Positions 7,894 to 17,272 of a DNA stretch of 64,000 nucleotides are shown here, in pieces (the first letter of the stretch is position 1; every line of letters begins with the position of its first letter). Both the position numbers and the translations under genes were made by a program. The stretch is taken from assembly GCA_964603155.1 (NCBI GenBank), contig CAZRTZ010000001.1:124001-188000 (forward strand), written 5' to 3'. Source of the stretch: VAUL01 sp964603155 (GTDB lineage Bacteria; Desulfobacterota; Desulfuromonadia; Desulfuromonadales; BM103). A model generated the notes under the pieces. That model made no database searches and was not told the origin of the DNA. It was given only the letters and a program-made list of their open reading frames with translations.

Positions 7894-8045
7894 ATTCGTA
7901 CCTCTCAAGATCGTCTTGCAAAGACCCCGTATAGAAACCCCCATAACAAGAAAAAAGCAACGCGTCACGTGTTCATTGTCACGTTCTTCTTGTGCGGGCC
8001 TGTTTATCACGGCCCTTCGTGACAGGTTGATGCTTTAGGACCTTT

Positions 8046-9464
8046 TCAACTCGCTCCGTGTCTGGCCAGCAGCACCCACAAGGTCTTCAGCAGGATCCTG
8101 ATATCGAGCAGAAGATTCCAGCTTTCTATATACCTGATATCCAGGCGGACAATCTCATCGAAATCGCTGATCAGATTGCGTCCGCTGACCTGCCATAAAC
8201 CGGTGATGCCGGGTTTGATGCTGATACGACGACGATGCCAGTTTTCGTAGTTGGCCACTTCGTCCGGGGTTGGCGGACGTGTGCCGACCAGGCTCATGTC
8301 TCCCTTAAGAACATTCCAGAATTGCGGGAACTCGTCGAGGCTGCTTTTGCGCAGGAATCTGCCGACCCTGGTGATTCGCGGATCGTCGCTGATCTTGAAG
8401 ATCGCTCCGCGCATTTCGTTACGCTCATTCAGCTCATGTTTGCGCTGCTCGGCGTCAACAGTCATGGAACGGAATTTCCAGCACTTGAAAATCCGTCCGT
8501 TCAGGCCAATGCGGTCCTGGCCGAAAAAAACCGGTCCTTTTGAATCCAGCTTGATTGCCAAAACGATAAACGGAAACATCGCCCCCGCTATGATCAAGCC
8601 AACGGCGGCCCCGATGAGATCCAAAATCCGTTTGAGAAACAACTGTTGGGCATCAAGGCTTTTGGTATGAAAGGTCAGAATTGGCAGTTCATCGTGAAAC
8701 ATCGACAATTCATGCCGACTCCTCCCAACATCGCTCAGGTCCAGAACCATGCGTGTCGTCGTCCCCATCTCCTGCAGCGCGGCAATGTGCTCCTCCGCTT
8801 CGGCGAAGCGTGTCAGGGGGAGACAAAAAATCACCTCATCCACCGTGTTGCGCTTGCAGACATCAAGCAGGTCGTCGATCCTGCCCAGAACCGGATAGCC
8901 GCAGATCTGCTGCTGTGGAGGCAGCCGCCCGCTCTGCAGGTAACCTTCCAGGCGTAATCCCCAATCGGCATGGGCCTGTATCAACTCGACGAACCGGCGA
9001 GAGCAGTTGCAATCTCCATCGTCGACAATCAACAACCGCCGGAAGTTCATCCCCCGGCGGCGGAGAAAACCCAAAAAAAGCCGACGGGCCAGATGTAGAA
9101 TAACGAGCGCCAAGAAGGAACAGATAAGAAAGGTGGCATACAGGCCACGGCTGAAAGCCAATCGGTCGATAAAGAAAATAGCCGCGGCCAGGATTGTCCC
9201 GCCCCAGAGATGGACGGTGCCAAGACGTTGGCAGAGTTCGAGCGGCCCGAGAAACCGCAGAGAGGAAAAGATCTGATACCTGCTCAGCAGGTAGAGCCAT
9301 ACCGGAAGGATGATCAGCAGAGTCCAGGCGTAATGCCCGGCCAGATTCAGTCCCGGCTGAAAACGGACCCAGAGCAAATACGCCAGAATCGCCGCGGCAA
9401 CGATCACCAGGAGATTGATGACGAACGAGATGCGGGTGATCAGTTTGGCCTGTTCGCGCAGCAT
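8046..9464 (-). CDS. Polyprenyl-phosphate sugar-1-phosphate transferase (WbaP/WcaJ family)
   Basis: Initiating enzyme for O-antigen or exopolysaccharide: it transfers a sugar-1-phosphate onto undecaprenyl phosphate at the inner membrane. The 472-aa protein has an N-terminal bundle of about four hydrophobic helices (roughly residues 15-125), a Rossmann-like middle domain, one more membrane segment near 300, and the C-terminal bacterial sugar transferase domain. Motifs include GPVFFGQDRIGLNGRIFKCW, FRSM, GTRPP and KPGITGLWQVSGRN. The sugar (glucose, galactose or other) cannot be told from sequence. It is the last gene of the large minus-strand run, two bases before the end of which lies manB's stop (9471). 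Confidence 0.9.
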   Translation of the reverse strand: MLREQAKLITRISFVINLLVIVAAAILAYLLWVRFQPGLNLAGHYAWTLLIILPVWLYLLSRYQIFSSLRFLGPLELCQRLGTVHLWGGTILAAAIFFIDRLAFSRGLYATFLICSFLALVILHLARRLFLGFLRRRGMNFRRLLIVDDGDCNCSRRFVELIQAHADWGLRLEGYLQSGRLPPQQQICGYPVLGRIDDLLDVCKRNTVDEVIFCLPLTRFAEAEEHIAALQEMGTTTRMVLDLSDVGRSRHELSMFHDELPILTFHTKSLDAQQLFLKRILDLIGAAVGLIIAGAMFPFIVLAIKLDSKGPVFFGQDRIGLNGRIFKCWKFRSMTVDAEQRKHELNERNEMRGAIFKISDDPRITRVGRFLRKSSLDEFPQFWNVLKGDMSLVGTRPPTPDEVANYENWHRRRISIKPGITGLWQVSGRNLISDFDEIVRLDIRYIESWNLLLDIRILLKTLWVLLARHGAS

Positions 9465-9470
9465 ACGACG

Positions 9471-10829
9471 TTACCGGCCCGCCTCCAGCAAATGCAAGAT
9501 CTCGGCGGTCTTTGCCCTCATCAGCCCTGCATCACCCCGGCTTTCGACATTCAGCCGCAGGACCGGCTCGGTATTGGAGCAGCGCAGATTGAAACGCCAT
9601 GCGGCAAAGTCCATGGAGAGACCGTCGGTGCGGTCAACCGCCCCACCCTCCCCTGCATAAAAATCCTCGACGCGCCGCAGCGCCCCTTGGGGATCATCGA
9701 GCACCCGGTTGATCTCGCCGCTGGCAGGGAAGAGCCGCATGCGCTCACCGACCAGTTCGGAAATGAGCTTGCGCTGCCGGCACATCAGTTCCAGCACCAG
9801 CAGCCAGGGGATCATGCCGCTGTCGCAGTAGGCAAAGTCGCGGAAATAATGATGGGCGCTCATCTCCCCGCCATAGACGGCATCTTCCCGACGCATCCGC
9901 TCCTTGATGAAGGCATGGCCGGTCTTGCTCATGATGGCCCGCCCGCCGGCCCGCTCGACGATGTCGACGGTGTTCCAGGTCAGGCGCGGGTCGTGAATGA
10001 TGGCCGCCCCGGGATTTTTGAGGAGAAACGCTTCGGTCAGCAGGCCGACGATGTAATAGCCCTCGATGAACGCGCCGTCCTCGTCGAAGAGAAAGCAGCG
10101 GTCGAAATCGCCGTCCCAGGCAATGCCGAGGGCCGCCTTGTGCGCTAGCACCGCCTCTCGGGTGGCGCCGCGGTTTTCCGGCAGGAGCGGATTGGGAATG
10201 CCGTTGGGGAAGGTGCCGTCGGGATCGTTGTGAATTTTGATGATCTCGACCGGAAGTTGTTGTTCGAGCAGGTCGATCACCGGGCCCGCGCAACCGTTGC
10301 CGGCGTTGGCCACGATTCGGATCGGGCGCAGCAAGCCGTGATCGATGTACTTGAGCAGATGGCGCAGATAGGCCGGCCGATGCTCGTAGGGGCTGACAGA
10401 TCCCAGCCTCGCCGGTTCCTCAAAGCTGCCCCTTTCGGCCAGGGCGCGGATGTCGAACAACCCGGTGTCGCCGCTGATTGGCCGGGAGCCTTCGCGCACC
10501 AGTTTCATGCCGTTCCAGTCGGCCGGGTTGTGGCTGGCAGTGACCATGATACCGCCGCCGGCCTTGGCGAAGGAGGTGGCGAAATAGACCTCCTCGGTCC
10601 CGCACAGGCCGATATCGAAGACGTCCGCGCCGCCCTCGGTCAGGCCACGGATCACTGCAGCCGCCAACACGGGACTGGTCGGGCGCACATCCTGCCCGAC
10701 AACAACCTTGCCGGGCTGAAGCAGTTGCGCGAACGCCCGGCCGATTCGGTAGGCGACGTCCTCGTTCAGTTCACCGGGAACGCGGCCACGGATGTCGTAA
10801 GCCTTGAAACAGGTGATGTCAGCGCCCAT
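9471..10829 (-). CDS. manB: Phosphomannomutase/phosphoglucomutase
   Basis: Alpha-phosphohexomutase interconverting mannose-6-P and mannose-1-P (and often glucose phosphates), feeding GDP-mannose. The start at 10829 gives 452 aa beginning MGADITCFKAYDIRG. The catalytic phosphoserine is Ser99 in TASHNP, the metal loop is DGDFDR (239-244), and the phosphate-binding loop appears as RCSNTEPVLRLN near the C-terminus. Overlaps the end of manC by 11 bases. Followed by the sugar transferase at 9464. Confidence 0.92.
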   Translation of the reverse strand: MGADITCFKAYDIRGRVPGELNEDVAYRIGRAFAQLLQPGKVVVGQDVRPTSPVLAAAVIRGLTEGGADVFDIGLCGTEEVYFATSFAKAGGGIMVTASHNPADWNGMKLVREGSRPISGDTGLFDIRALAERGSFEEPARLGSVSPYEHRPAYLRHLLKYIDHGLLRPIRIVANAGNGCAGPVIDLLEQQLPVEIIKIHNDPDGTFPNGIPNPLLPENRGATREAVLAHKAALGIAWDGDFDRCFLFDEDGAFIEGYYIVGLLTEAFLLKNPGAAIIHDPRLTWNTVDIVERAGGRAIMSKTGHAFIKERMRREDAVYGGEMSAHHYFRDFAYCDSGMIPWLLVLELMCRQRKLISELVGERMRLFPASGEINRVLDDPQGALRRVEDFYAGEGGAVDRTDGLSMDFAAWRFNLRCSNTEPVLRLNVESRGDAGLMRAKTAEILHLLEAGR

Positions 10830-12234
10830 AACGGTCTTCGAGCCTTTCGATGTCATCCTCGCCCAGGTAGGCCCCGGTCTGCACCTCGATGATCTCCAAA
10901 AGTGAATCGCCGGGGTTCTCCAGGCGATGGACCGTGCCGATCGGCACGTACACGGACTGGTTGGCGGTGCGGGTCAGGATGTCGTCACCACAGACGACGC
11001 GGGCCGTGCCGCGCACCACCACCCAGTGCTCGGCCCGCTGCCGATGGCGTTGCAGGGAGAGCGAAGCGCCGGGATTGACGGTGATGCGCTTGACCAGGAA
11101 CCCGTCGCCGGCATCGAGCCCCTCGTAGGCACCCCATGGGCGGTTGACCCGACGGTGCAGCAGATGCTCCTCGCGCCCCTGTTTCTTCAGGTGATCGACG
11201 ATCTTCTTGACGTCCTGCACCCGGCCCTTGGCGGCGACCAGCACCGCATCGGCCGTCTCCACCACCACGGTGTCCTTGAGGCCGACCGCCGCCACCAGGC
11301 GCGATCCGGCATACAGGAAAGAATTCTCCACGTCGATATCGATGACATCGCCCTGGCGGACGTTCCCCGCCGCACAGCCGTCGCCGACTTCCCACAGTGC
11401 CGACCAGGAACCGACATCGCTCCAGCCGGCCGCCAGAGGAATCACCGCAGCGCGGTTCGTCTTCTCCATCACCGCGTAATCGATCGAGTCGGCCTGGCAG
11501 GCGGCAAAGGCGTCGACATCGAGGCGGGTGAAATCGAGATCCACCGCCCGCCCTTCCCAGGCCTTGCGGCAAGCAGCCAGCATCGCCGGAGCGTGCCGGA
11601 CCAGTTCCTCGAGGAAGGCCGAGGCACGGAACAGGAACATGCCGCTGTTCCAGAGGAATTCGCCGCTCGCCAGGTATTGCTCGGCCGTGGCGAGGTCGGG
11701 CTTTTCGACAAACCGGTCGACTGCGTAGACCGAAGGATCGAAGGTTGACGACGCACCGCGACGGATGTAGCCGTAACCGGTTTCCGGTGCGGTGGGGACG
11801 ATGCCGAATGTCAGCAGCGCTCCCGCTGAGGCGGCGGCACATCCCGCAAAAATCGCCTGCCGCAGGGCAACAGCATCCCGGATGACATGATCAGCCGGCA
11901 GCACCAATAGCAGCGGGTCGGCGCCGTCAACCGTTGCCTGCAGGGCGGCCAGAGCCACGGCCGGGGCAGTGTTGCGCCCCACCGGTTCGAGGATGATCGC
12001 CTGCGGCTGCTGGCCGATAGAGCGCAACTGCTCGGCCACCAGGAAGCGGTGCGCCTCGTTGCAGACCAGTAGCGGAGCCTCCAGCCCCTCCAGACCGTCG
12101 AGACGCTGCACGGTCTCCTGCAGCATGGTGTGCTCGCCGGTCAGCGGCAGCAACTGCTTCGGATAAAGTTCGCGGGACAGCGGCCACAACCGCGTTCCCG
12201 CCCCGCCTGACAAAATTACCGGAACGATGGTCAT
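10819..12234 (-). CDS. manC: Mannose-1-phosphate guanylyltransferase / mannose-6-phosphate isomerase
   Basis: Bifunctional enzyme making GDP-mannose. The N-terminal nucleotidyltransferase shows GGAGTRLWPLSRELYPKQLL, and VEKP appears further along. The C-terminal cupin-type isomerase domain shows NRPWGAYEGL and a metal-binding region around LQRHRQRAEHWVVVRG. Length is 471 aa from the ATG at 12234, which overlaps the fcl stop as ATGA. With manB, gmd and fcl it forms a complete route from mannose-6-P to GDP-L-fucose. Confidence 0.93.
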   Translation of the reverse strand: MTIVPVILSGGAGTRLWPLSRELYPKQLLPLTGEHTMLQETVQRLDGLEGLEAPLLVCNEAHRFLVAEQLRSIGQQPQAIILEPVGRNTAPAVALAALQATVDGADPLLLVLPADHVIRDAVALRQAIFAGCAAASAGALLTFGIVPTAPETGYGYIRRGASSTFDPSVYAVDRFVEKPDLATAEQYLASGEFLWNSGMFLFRASAFLEELVRHAPAMLAACRKAWEGRAVDLDFTRLDVDAFAACQADSIDYAVMEKTNRAAVIPLAAGWSDVGSWSALWEVGDGCAAGNVRQGDVIDIDVENSFLYAGSRLVAAVGLKDTVVVETADAVLVAAKGRVQDVKKIVDHLKKQGREEHLLHRRVNRPWGAYEGLDAGDGFLVKRITVNPGASLSLQRHRQRAEHWVVVRGTARVVCGDDILTRTANQSVYVPIGTVHRLENPGDSLLEIIEVQTGAYLGEDDIERLEDRYGR

Positions 12235-13205
12235 TTCCTGAAATCCGCCTGATGATCGAGGAACCAACGGTAAGTGCGTTCAATCCCCTCGCGCAGACTG
12301 ATTTTTGCCTGCCAGCCCAGTGCCGTCATGCGCGACACATCCTGCAACTTGCGTGGTGTGCCGTCCGGCTTGGTCGGATCGAACACCAAAGCGCCGGTGA
12401 AGCCGACGACCGCCTTAACAGTCTCCGCCAACTCCCGGATCGTCACATCCGCACCGGTGCCAAGGTTGACGAAATTTGGCTTGGGGTAGCTGCACAACTC
12501 GCGCACCAGTGTCATCTCATCCAGCTCCATGAGATAGGCACAGCCGTCGGCCATATCATCGACGTACAGAAGTTCGCGCATCGGCGTGCCGGTACCCCAG
12601 ACCACCACCTCGGCGGCCCCGGCCTGCTTCGCTTCGTGAAAGCGGCGGATCAGCGCCGGCAGGACGTGGGAATTCTCGGGGTGGAAGTTGTCGCCCGGGC
12701 CGTAGAGATTGGTCGGCATCACCGCCACGAAGCGCGTCCCGTACTGGCGGTTGTACGCCTCGCACATCTTCAGACCGGCGATCTTGGCGATGGCATACGG
12801 CTCGTTGGTCGGCTCGAGAGTGCCGGTCAGAAGGTGCTCCTCCTTCATCGGTTGCGGCGCGTGCTTCGGATAGATGCACGACGAACCGAGGAAAAGGAGG
12901 CGCTTGACACCATGCAGGTAGGCCTGGTGGATGACGTTGTTCTGGATGCCCAGATTACTGAAGATGAATTCGGCCGGGAAGGTGTTGTTGGCGTGAATTC
13001 CGCCGACCTTGGCGGCGGCGAGGATCACGTATTCCGGTCGCTCGCTGGCAAAAAAAGCCGCCACGGCCACCTGATCGGTCAGATCAAGCTGATCGATCTC
13101 GGGAGTGAGAAGGTTCGAATAACCACCCCGCCGCAGGCGTCTAACGATCGCCGAACCGACCAGTCCGCCGCTGCCGGCAACGAAGATCCGCGCATCCTTA
13201 TTCAT
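12231..13205 (-). CDS. fcl: GDP-L-fucose synthase
   Basis: Epimerase/reductase that turns GDP-4-keto-6-deoxymannose into GDP-L-fucose with NADPH (also called wcaG). The 324-aa protein has the nucleotide-binding loop GSGGLVG (11-17), the catalytic YAIAK, and GSSCIYPK, all diagnostic. The start overlaps the gmd end by eight bases and the stop overlaps manC by four. The likely consumer is the GT11 fucosyltransferase at 39317. Confidence 0.95.
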   Translation of the reverse strand: MNKDARIFVAGSGGLVGSAIVRRLRRGGYSNLLTPEIDQLDLTDQVAVAAFFASERPEYVILAAAKVGGIHANNTFPAEFIFSNLGIQNNVIHQAYLHGVKRLLFLGSSCIYPKHAPQPMKEEHLLTGTLEPTNEPYAIAKIAGLKMCEAYNRQYGTRFVAVMPTNLYGPGDNFHPENSHVLPALIRRFHEAKQAGAAEVVVWGTGTPMRELLYVDDMADGCAYLMELDEMTLVRELCSYPKPNFVNLGTGADVTIRELAETVKAVVGFTGALVFDPTKPDGTPRKLQDVSRMTALGWQAKISLREGIERTYRWFLDHQADFRK

Positions 13206-14313
13206 GATAGTCGAAGGCCTGGAATCCGTGCTGCTTCACCAGTTCGTCGCGCTTCGCCGCCTCGAGGTCGGCCTTGACCATCTCGCTGACCAGCTCTTCG
13301 AAGGAAACCCTCGGCTCCCAGCCGAGCTTCTGCTTGGCCTTGGTCGGGTCGCCAAGGAGAGTTTCGACCTCGGTCGGGCGGAAATAGCGCGGATCGACCT
13401 TGACGACAGTCTGCCCGGCCTGCAATTCGGGGAAGTCGGGATTGACAGTGGCGACGAGCGCCGTCTCGCTCACCCCCTCGCCTTCCCAGCGCAACGTGAA
13501 TCCGAGTTCCTTGGCCGCGGCGTTGACGAAATCCCGCACCGAGTACTGCTTGCCGGTGGCGATGACGAAATCGTCCGGCGTCTCCTGCTGCAGCATCAGC
13601 CACTGCATCTCCACATAGTCGCGGGCATGCCCCCAGTCGCGCAGCGCATTCATGTTGCCGAGGTATAGGCAGTCCTGAAGTCCCAGGGCGATGCGGGCGA
13701 TCGCCCGGGTGATCTTGCGGGTGACGAAGGTCTCGCCGCGGATCGGCGATTCGTGGTTGAAGAGGATGCCGTTGCAGGCGTACAGCCCGTAAGCCTCTCG
13801 ATAGTTGACCGTGATCCAGTAGGAATAGAGTTTGGCCACCGCATAGGGAGAGCGCGGGTAAAACGGCGTAGTTTCCTTCTGCGGGGTTTCCTGAACCAAG
13901 CCGTAAAGTTCGGAAGTTGACGCCTGATAGAAGCGGGTCTTTTTCTCCAATTTGAGGATGCGGATCGCCTCGAGGATTCGCAAGGTCCCGAGAGCGTCGG
14001 CGTTGGCCGTGTATTCCGGCGTTTCGAAAGAAACCGCAACGTGACTTTGTGCCGCCAGATTGTAGATCTCGTCTGGTTGCACCTGTTGAATGATGCGAAT
14101 CAGGTTGGTCGAGTCGGTCAGGTCGCCATAGTGCAGTATGAAATTTCGGTGTTCAACGTGCGGATCCTGGTAGAGGTGGTCGATGCGATCGGTGTTGAAC
14201 AGCGAGGATCGGCGTTTGATGCCATGGACGATGTAGCCATTTTTCAACAGAAACTCGGCGAGATATGCTCCATCCTGGCCGGTAATGCCGGTGATCAAAG
14301 CCGTTTTTTTCAA
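13198..14313 (-). CDS. gmd: GDP-mannose 4,6-dehydratase
   Basis: First step from GDP-mannose to GDP-fucose or GDP-rhamnose. The start is a TTG at 14313 with AGGAGG seven bases upstream. This gives 371 aa beginning MKKTALITGITGQDGAYL, exactly the family N-terminus and length; the frame reaches 14388 but the extra 25 residues have no support. Motifs: GITGQDG (9-15), YAVAK for catalysis, and WGHARDYVEMQWLMLQ. Confidence 0.95.
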   Translation of the reverse strand: MKKTALITGITGQDGAYLAEFLLKNGYIVHGIKRRSSLFNTDRIDHLYQDPHVEHRNFILHYGDLTDSTNLIRIIQQVQPDEIYNLAAQSHVAVSFETPEYTANADALGTLRILEAIRILKLEKKTRFYQASTSELYGLVQETPQKETTPFYPRSPYAVAKLYSYWITVNYREAYGLYACNGILFNHESPIRGETFVTRKITRAIARIALGLQDCLYLGNMNALRDWGHARDYVEMQWLMLQQETPDDFVIATGKQYSVRDFVNAAAKELGFTLRWEGEGVSETALVATVNPDFPELQAGQTVVKVDPRYFRPTEVETLLGDPTKAKQKLGWEPRVSFEELVSEMVKADLEAAKRDELVKQHGFQAFDYHE

Positions 14314-14330
14314 GACAGAGCCTCCTAAAA

Positions 14331-15239
14331 TTATTTCCAAAAGGCTGTCTGCATACTGAACCTTCTCTTCAGAATGAACGGCAGCCAATTTTCGACGAGG
14401 CCAATCCGGAACCCGAGGTACTTGATAACCGTGCGCAGAAAGGCAGATGGTATCAGATGGGGAGCATGACGGAGAAGATATTTCATTTCAGATTTCCAAA
14501 AACGCCTTCCCTCCCCTTCGGCTCCACCAAATTGCGTCCTGACCCATGGCTCTCTGGAATGAAAAACACCGATGTCGAAATACCTCTGGAATTCCTGGCG
14601 CCAACTGTAATTGTGTGAGTGATAGACGGTGGCATCAGCACAATAAGCAACTTTCCACCCGGCCAGAATCATTTTTGCCGCGACATAAGTGTCTTCACTG
14701 ACAATACAGCGGCAAGGGAAACCTCCTATCGCTTCAAGAGCAGAACGACGATAGGCGGCGAACGAATTGGAGATGAACGCAGTCTTGATGCCGAGAGCAG
14801 GAATATCGTCAAAACCTTTTATTCGGCTTTCCGGCGAGTAATTGAAGAGTCGGGCATGAGCGGCGATAGGATTGGCATCTTCGTTCGGGAGTTGGCGACC
14901 GAATGCCGCACCAACCTTCGGATTTTTAAAAGGAACGACTAGTTTTGCCAACGACTCGGAGGAGGCAAGAAGGGCATCCTGGGTCATAAAGATGAGAATG
15001 TCTGCCTTAGGGCACAGGTCAACTGCCAGTTGGCGGGTAGCCCCATGGTTGAATGCTTGTCGTGTAATGCCGTAAACTTTAAATCCTTTCGTAGCAAACA
15101 GATTGGCAGTACCATCTTCTGATTGTGAATCGATAATAAGGAAATCTAGATCGGCAATCAATTGTGAAGCAAAGGCAGTTATAAAAGAGTGATGTGTGTC
15201 GGCTGCATTCCGTGTGAGGAGACAAAGAGTACAATTCAT
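14331..15239 (-). CDS. GT2 glycosyltransferase, rhamnosyltransferase-like
   Basis: GT-A fold family 2 enzyme of 302 aa, resembling WbbL/RfbF-like rhamnosyltransferases. It starts MNCTLCLLTRNAAD at 15239, overlapping the previous stop as ATGA. LIIDSQSEDGTANL binds the nucleotide and FMTQDALLAS stands where the DxD motif is expected. AAFGRQLPNEDANPIAAHAR is a stretch I associate with dTDP-rhamnose users. The rml genes in the same cluster would supply dTDP-rhamnose. The exact acceptor and linkage cannot be read from sequence. Confidence 0.75.
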   Translation of the reverse strand: MNCTLCLLTRNAADTHHSFITAFASQLIADLDFLIIDSQSEDGTANLFATKGFKVYGITRQAFNHGATRQLAVDLCPKADILIFMTQDALLASSESLAKLVVPFKNPKVGAAFGRQLPNEDANPIAAHARLFNYSPESRIKGFDDIPALGIKTAFISNSFAAYRRSALEAIGGFPCRCIVSEDTYVAAKMILAGWKVAYCADATVYHSHNYSWRQEFQRYFDIGVFHSREPWVRTQFGGAEGEGRRFWKSEMKYLLRHAPHLIPSAFLRTVIKYLGFRIGLVENWLPFILKRRFSMQTAFWK

Positions 15240-16378
15240 GACATTTTTTTGGGATAGGCTCCAGATATCGGCGTTGTCAATCCTGCAAATAACCCTGCGG
15301 CCTTGAACCGAGCCGACCAGGAATTTTCCGCCCGCCACTTCAAGGTTTTTCTGGAGAATTGGGAATAGGAAAGCGCCTTATTCAAGACCATTTCTAAACC
15401 ACCAGCATCATCCAAAAAGAAAATTCCCGGTTCTCCGTGCCTGAGGGCAATCTCGCCGAAGTTGGAAGCAAGAATAGGAATCCCCATCGCTCGATACTCG
15501 TAATACTTGATTGGATCAACACCATTGGTCAAGGGTGTCTTTTTAAAGGGGATGAGCCCCACGTTGAATTGAGCGAGATGCCTGCCGACCTCATCGTGAC
15601 GACATGCAGGCATGAATACCACATTTTTAGGTAACAGCGAGGGGGGAGAAACCAACTGAGGTCCGATCAGGCGGACTTCACAGAAAGGAGCCGCAATAGC
15701 AAGGGAACAGAGAAGTTCCCAATCAAACCAGTCTCCCATTGAGCCAACATAGCCTAGGATAGGCTTTACCATATCATATTCTTCTCTAGGAAGTGGCAAC
15801 ACCGCCATATCACAAGCGTTGCGAACCAGTTTTACCGGTGCTCTATTATTTTGGAATTTCTTTTCAAGTGCCAGGGATGATGCATAAACTACGTCTACGG
15901 TATGGCTGATTCTGAACTCAGCTTCTGCCATGGTTTTGCGTGATAGCCCCGTATGGAACACAGGGAAGTCGTCCATGGCGTCGTAAAAACTCTGCCGAGC
16001 CGGGAAATTCTTAAGTATATCAATGGCCAAAGAGCATGGCTTACCAACTCCCAAGAAGTAGTCCCCGCCATTAATAAACTTTCTTATTTTACCAAACAGA
16101 CTGGAACCGCGCAGAAATTTGTTGATGGAATATCCGCCAGGAAGAGGCTCTATGGGGAGGGCCACAAAATCAGCCGTATCAACCTGAGGGTGAGGAGCGG
16201 TTCCCTGATTGTGCAAATTTGCAGAGCGATACAGGTCTGACCAACGAGGAAGCCGCCCAGGATAAGGATTAATCCACAACACTTTCTCGCCTCCGCACTT
16301 AAGAAAGTGCTGCACCATGAAGTGCGGGCGCTGAGCGTAACTCTGCCAGAAAACAGGGGAGATATATATGAGCTTCAT
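15236..16378 (-). CDS. Glycosyltransferase, GT-B (GT4-like)
   Basis: Putative sugar transferase of 380 aa. The N-terminus (MKLIYISPVFWQSYAQRPH) and the C-terminal donor site (DPIKYYEYRAMGIPIL) match the third domain of the large fusion protein at 20051-23947, so the two are paralogues. GYVGSMGDWFDWELL sits where the C-terminal Rossmann half begins. Donor and acceptor are unknown. It overlaps the downstream GT2 gene by four bases and lies at the edge of the AT-rich segment. Confidence 0.7.
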   Translation of the reverse strand: MKLIYISPVFWQSYAQRPHFMVQHFLKCGGEKVLWINPYPGRLPRWSDLYRSANLHNQGTAPHPQVDTADFVALPIEPLPGGYSINKFLRGSSLFGKIRKFINGGDYFLGVGKPCSLAIDILKNFPARQSFYDAMDDFPVFHTGLSRKTMAEAEFRISHTVDVVYASSLALEKKFQNNRAPVKLVRNACDMAVLPLPREEYDMVKPILGYVGSMGDWFDWELLCSLAIAAPFCEVRLIGPQLVSPPSLLPKNVVFMPACRHDEVGRHLAQFNVGLIPFKKTPLTNGVDPIKYYEYRAMGIPILASNFGEIALRHGEPGIFFLDDAGGLEMVLNKALSYSQFSRKTLKWRAENSWSARFKAAGLFAGLTTPISGAYPKKMS

Positions 16379-16420
16379 AGGTACATAAGGGTTGTAAAAT
16401 AAACTTAGACCATCTCTCCT

Positions 16421-17227
16421 TTACACCACAACCCTGGTCGACATAGGCAATGACCAGCATTCATCCCCCCAGAAAATACCATATTGTAGACACGGTTGTT
16501 CGTAGATTTTTATCTCGTTGAAACCAGCGACCTGGAACTCCCTATGCAGAGACTCCAAGCTGAACAGACGTATCTCCAAGGTGCTGCCTTTACCACCATG
16601 AAAAGTCAAGTTTGTAAACCGTTGAACCTCGCCAGATGTTGTAGTGTTCTCTAGTTCATAACGGTTAGATCGCTTCACGATCTTGAAATCGTTGAGGTCA
16701 GGAAAGTGTTCTCGGGTCTCTCCACCGCCCGTCGTATATGGAACGGAAAAAATGAAAACGCCACTAGGTTTGAGCAGTTTGCGGGCGTTATTAAAGGCTC
16801 TGGAAACCGGCGGGGTCACATGCTCAAACACATCCGTCGAAATAAGGAAATCGTATTGGCCGACCTGTCCATTGTCGATGTTTGTAATGTCAAGCCGCGG
16901 GCTTTTGTGATAATGGGTGTTCACATAACCGAGTTTTTGTGCCAAGGGAACGGCATAAACATCCCTGTCGCTCATGCCAAGTCCTTTGATCTGCAAATCA
17001 ATCGGGAAATCAGGAAGTGGCAAACTTCTACCAAAAAGTTCTGTTGAGAGGATATGGATTATGGCGCGCTCGCGAACTGTCGATCCACAGCAGATACATG
17101 AAGGAACCTCTCTGGACAGTTTCTTGAGTGGGAATCGACAGGGGTTACCACAAATATTGCACTGAAAAACAAGCTGTTTTTGGAGTGGGTATAGGATTTT
17201 TAAAAGAACCGCACGCAGGCTTCTCAT
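16421..17227 (-). CDS. Putative SAM-dependent methyltransferase with zinc-ribbon-like N-terminus
   Basis: A 268-aa protein. Residues about 20-50 contain CNICG and, later, CICCG, suggesting a zinc ribbon. The core resembles a class I methyltransferase (YDFLISTDVFEHV, then a strand ending in GVFIFSVPY), but motif I lacks the normal GxGxG and reads KGLGMSD. It may methylate a sugar of the O-chain or act on another glycan precursor. Position among O-chain genes supports a role in polysaccharide modification; the substrate is unknown. Codon use is AT-rich like its neighbours. Confidence 0.6.
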   Translation of the reverse strand: MRSLRAVLLKILYPLQKQLVFQCNICGNPCRFPLKKLSREVPSCICCGSTVRERAIIHILSTELFGRSLPLPDFPIDLQIKGLGMSDRDVYAVPLAQKLGYVNTHYHKSPRLDITNIDNGQVGQYDFLISTDVFEHVTPPVSRAFNNARKLLKPSGVFIFSVPYTTGGGETREHFPDLNDFKIVKRSNRYELENTTTSGEVQRFTNLTFHGGKGSTLEIRLFSLESLHREFQVAGFNEIKIYEQPCLQYGIFWGDECWSLPMSTRVVV

Positions 17228-17272
17228 TTATGTGCCCCGTTACCTTACAGAATGTGCCAAACCGGCCATCTA

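Noticed and set aside
7978..8023. Stem-loop (GTCACG...CGTGAC with inner GGGCC/GGCCC) as terminator of the LPS run
   Set aside because: No T-run follows the stem on the minus strand within a usable distance, so it was not listed as a terminator.
12252..13277. Long plus-strand open frame opposite fcl/gmd (341 codons), and similar ones opposite gnnA, lpxD, msbA and rel
   Set aside because: These mirror GC-rich genes with known families on the other strand and show no family motifs or ribosome sites.
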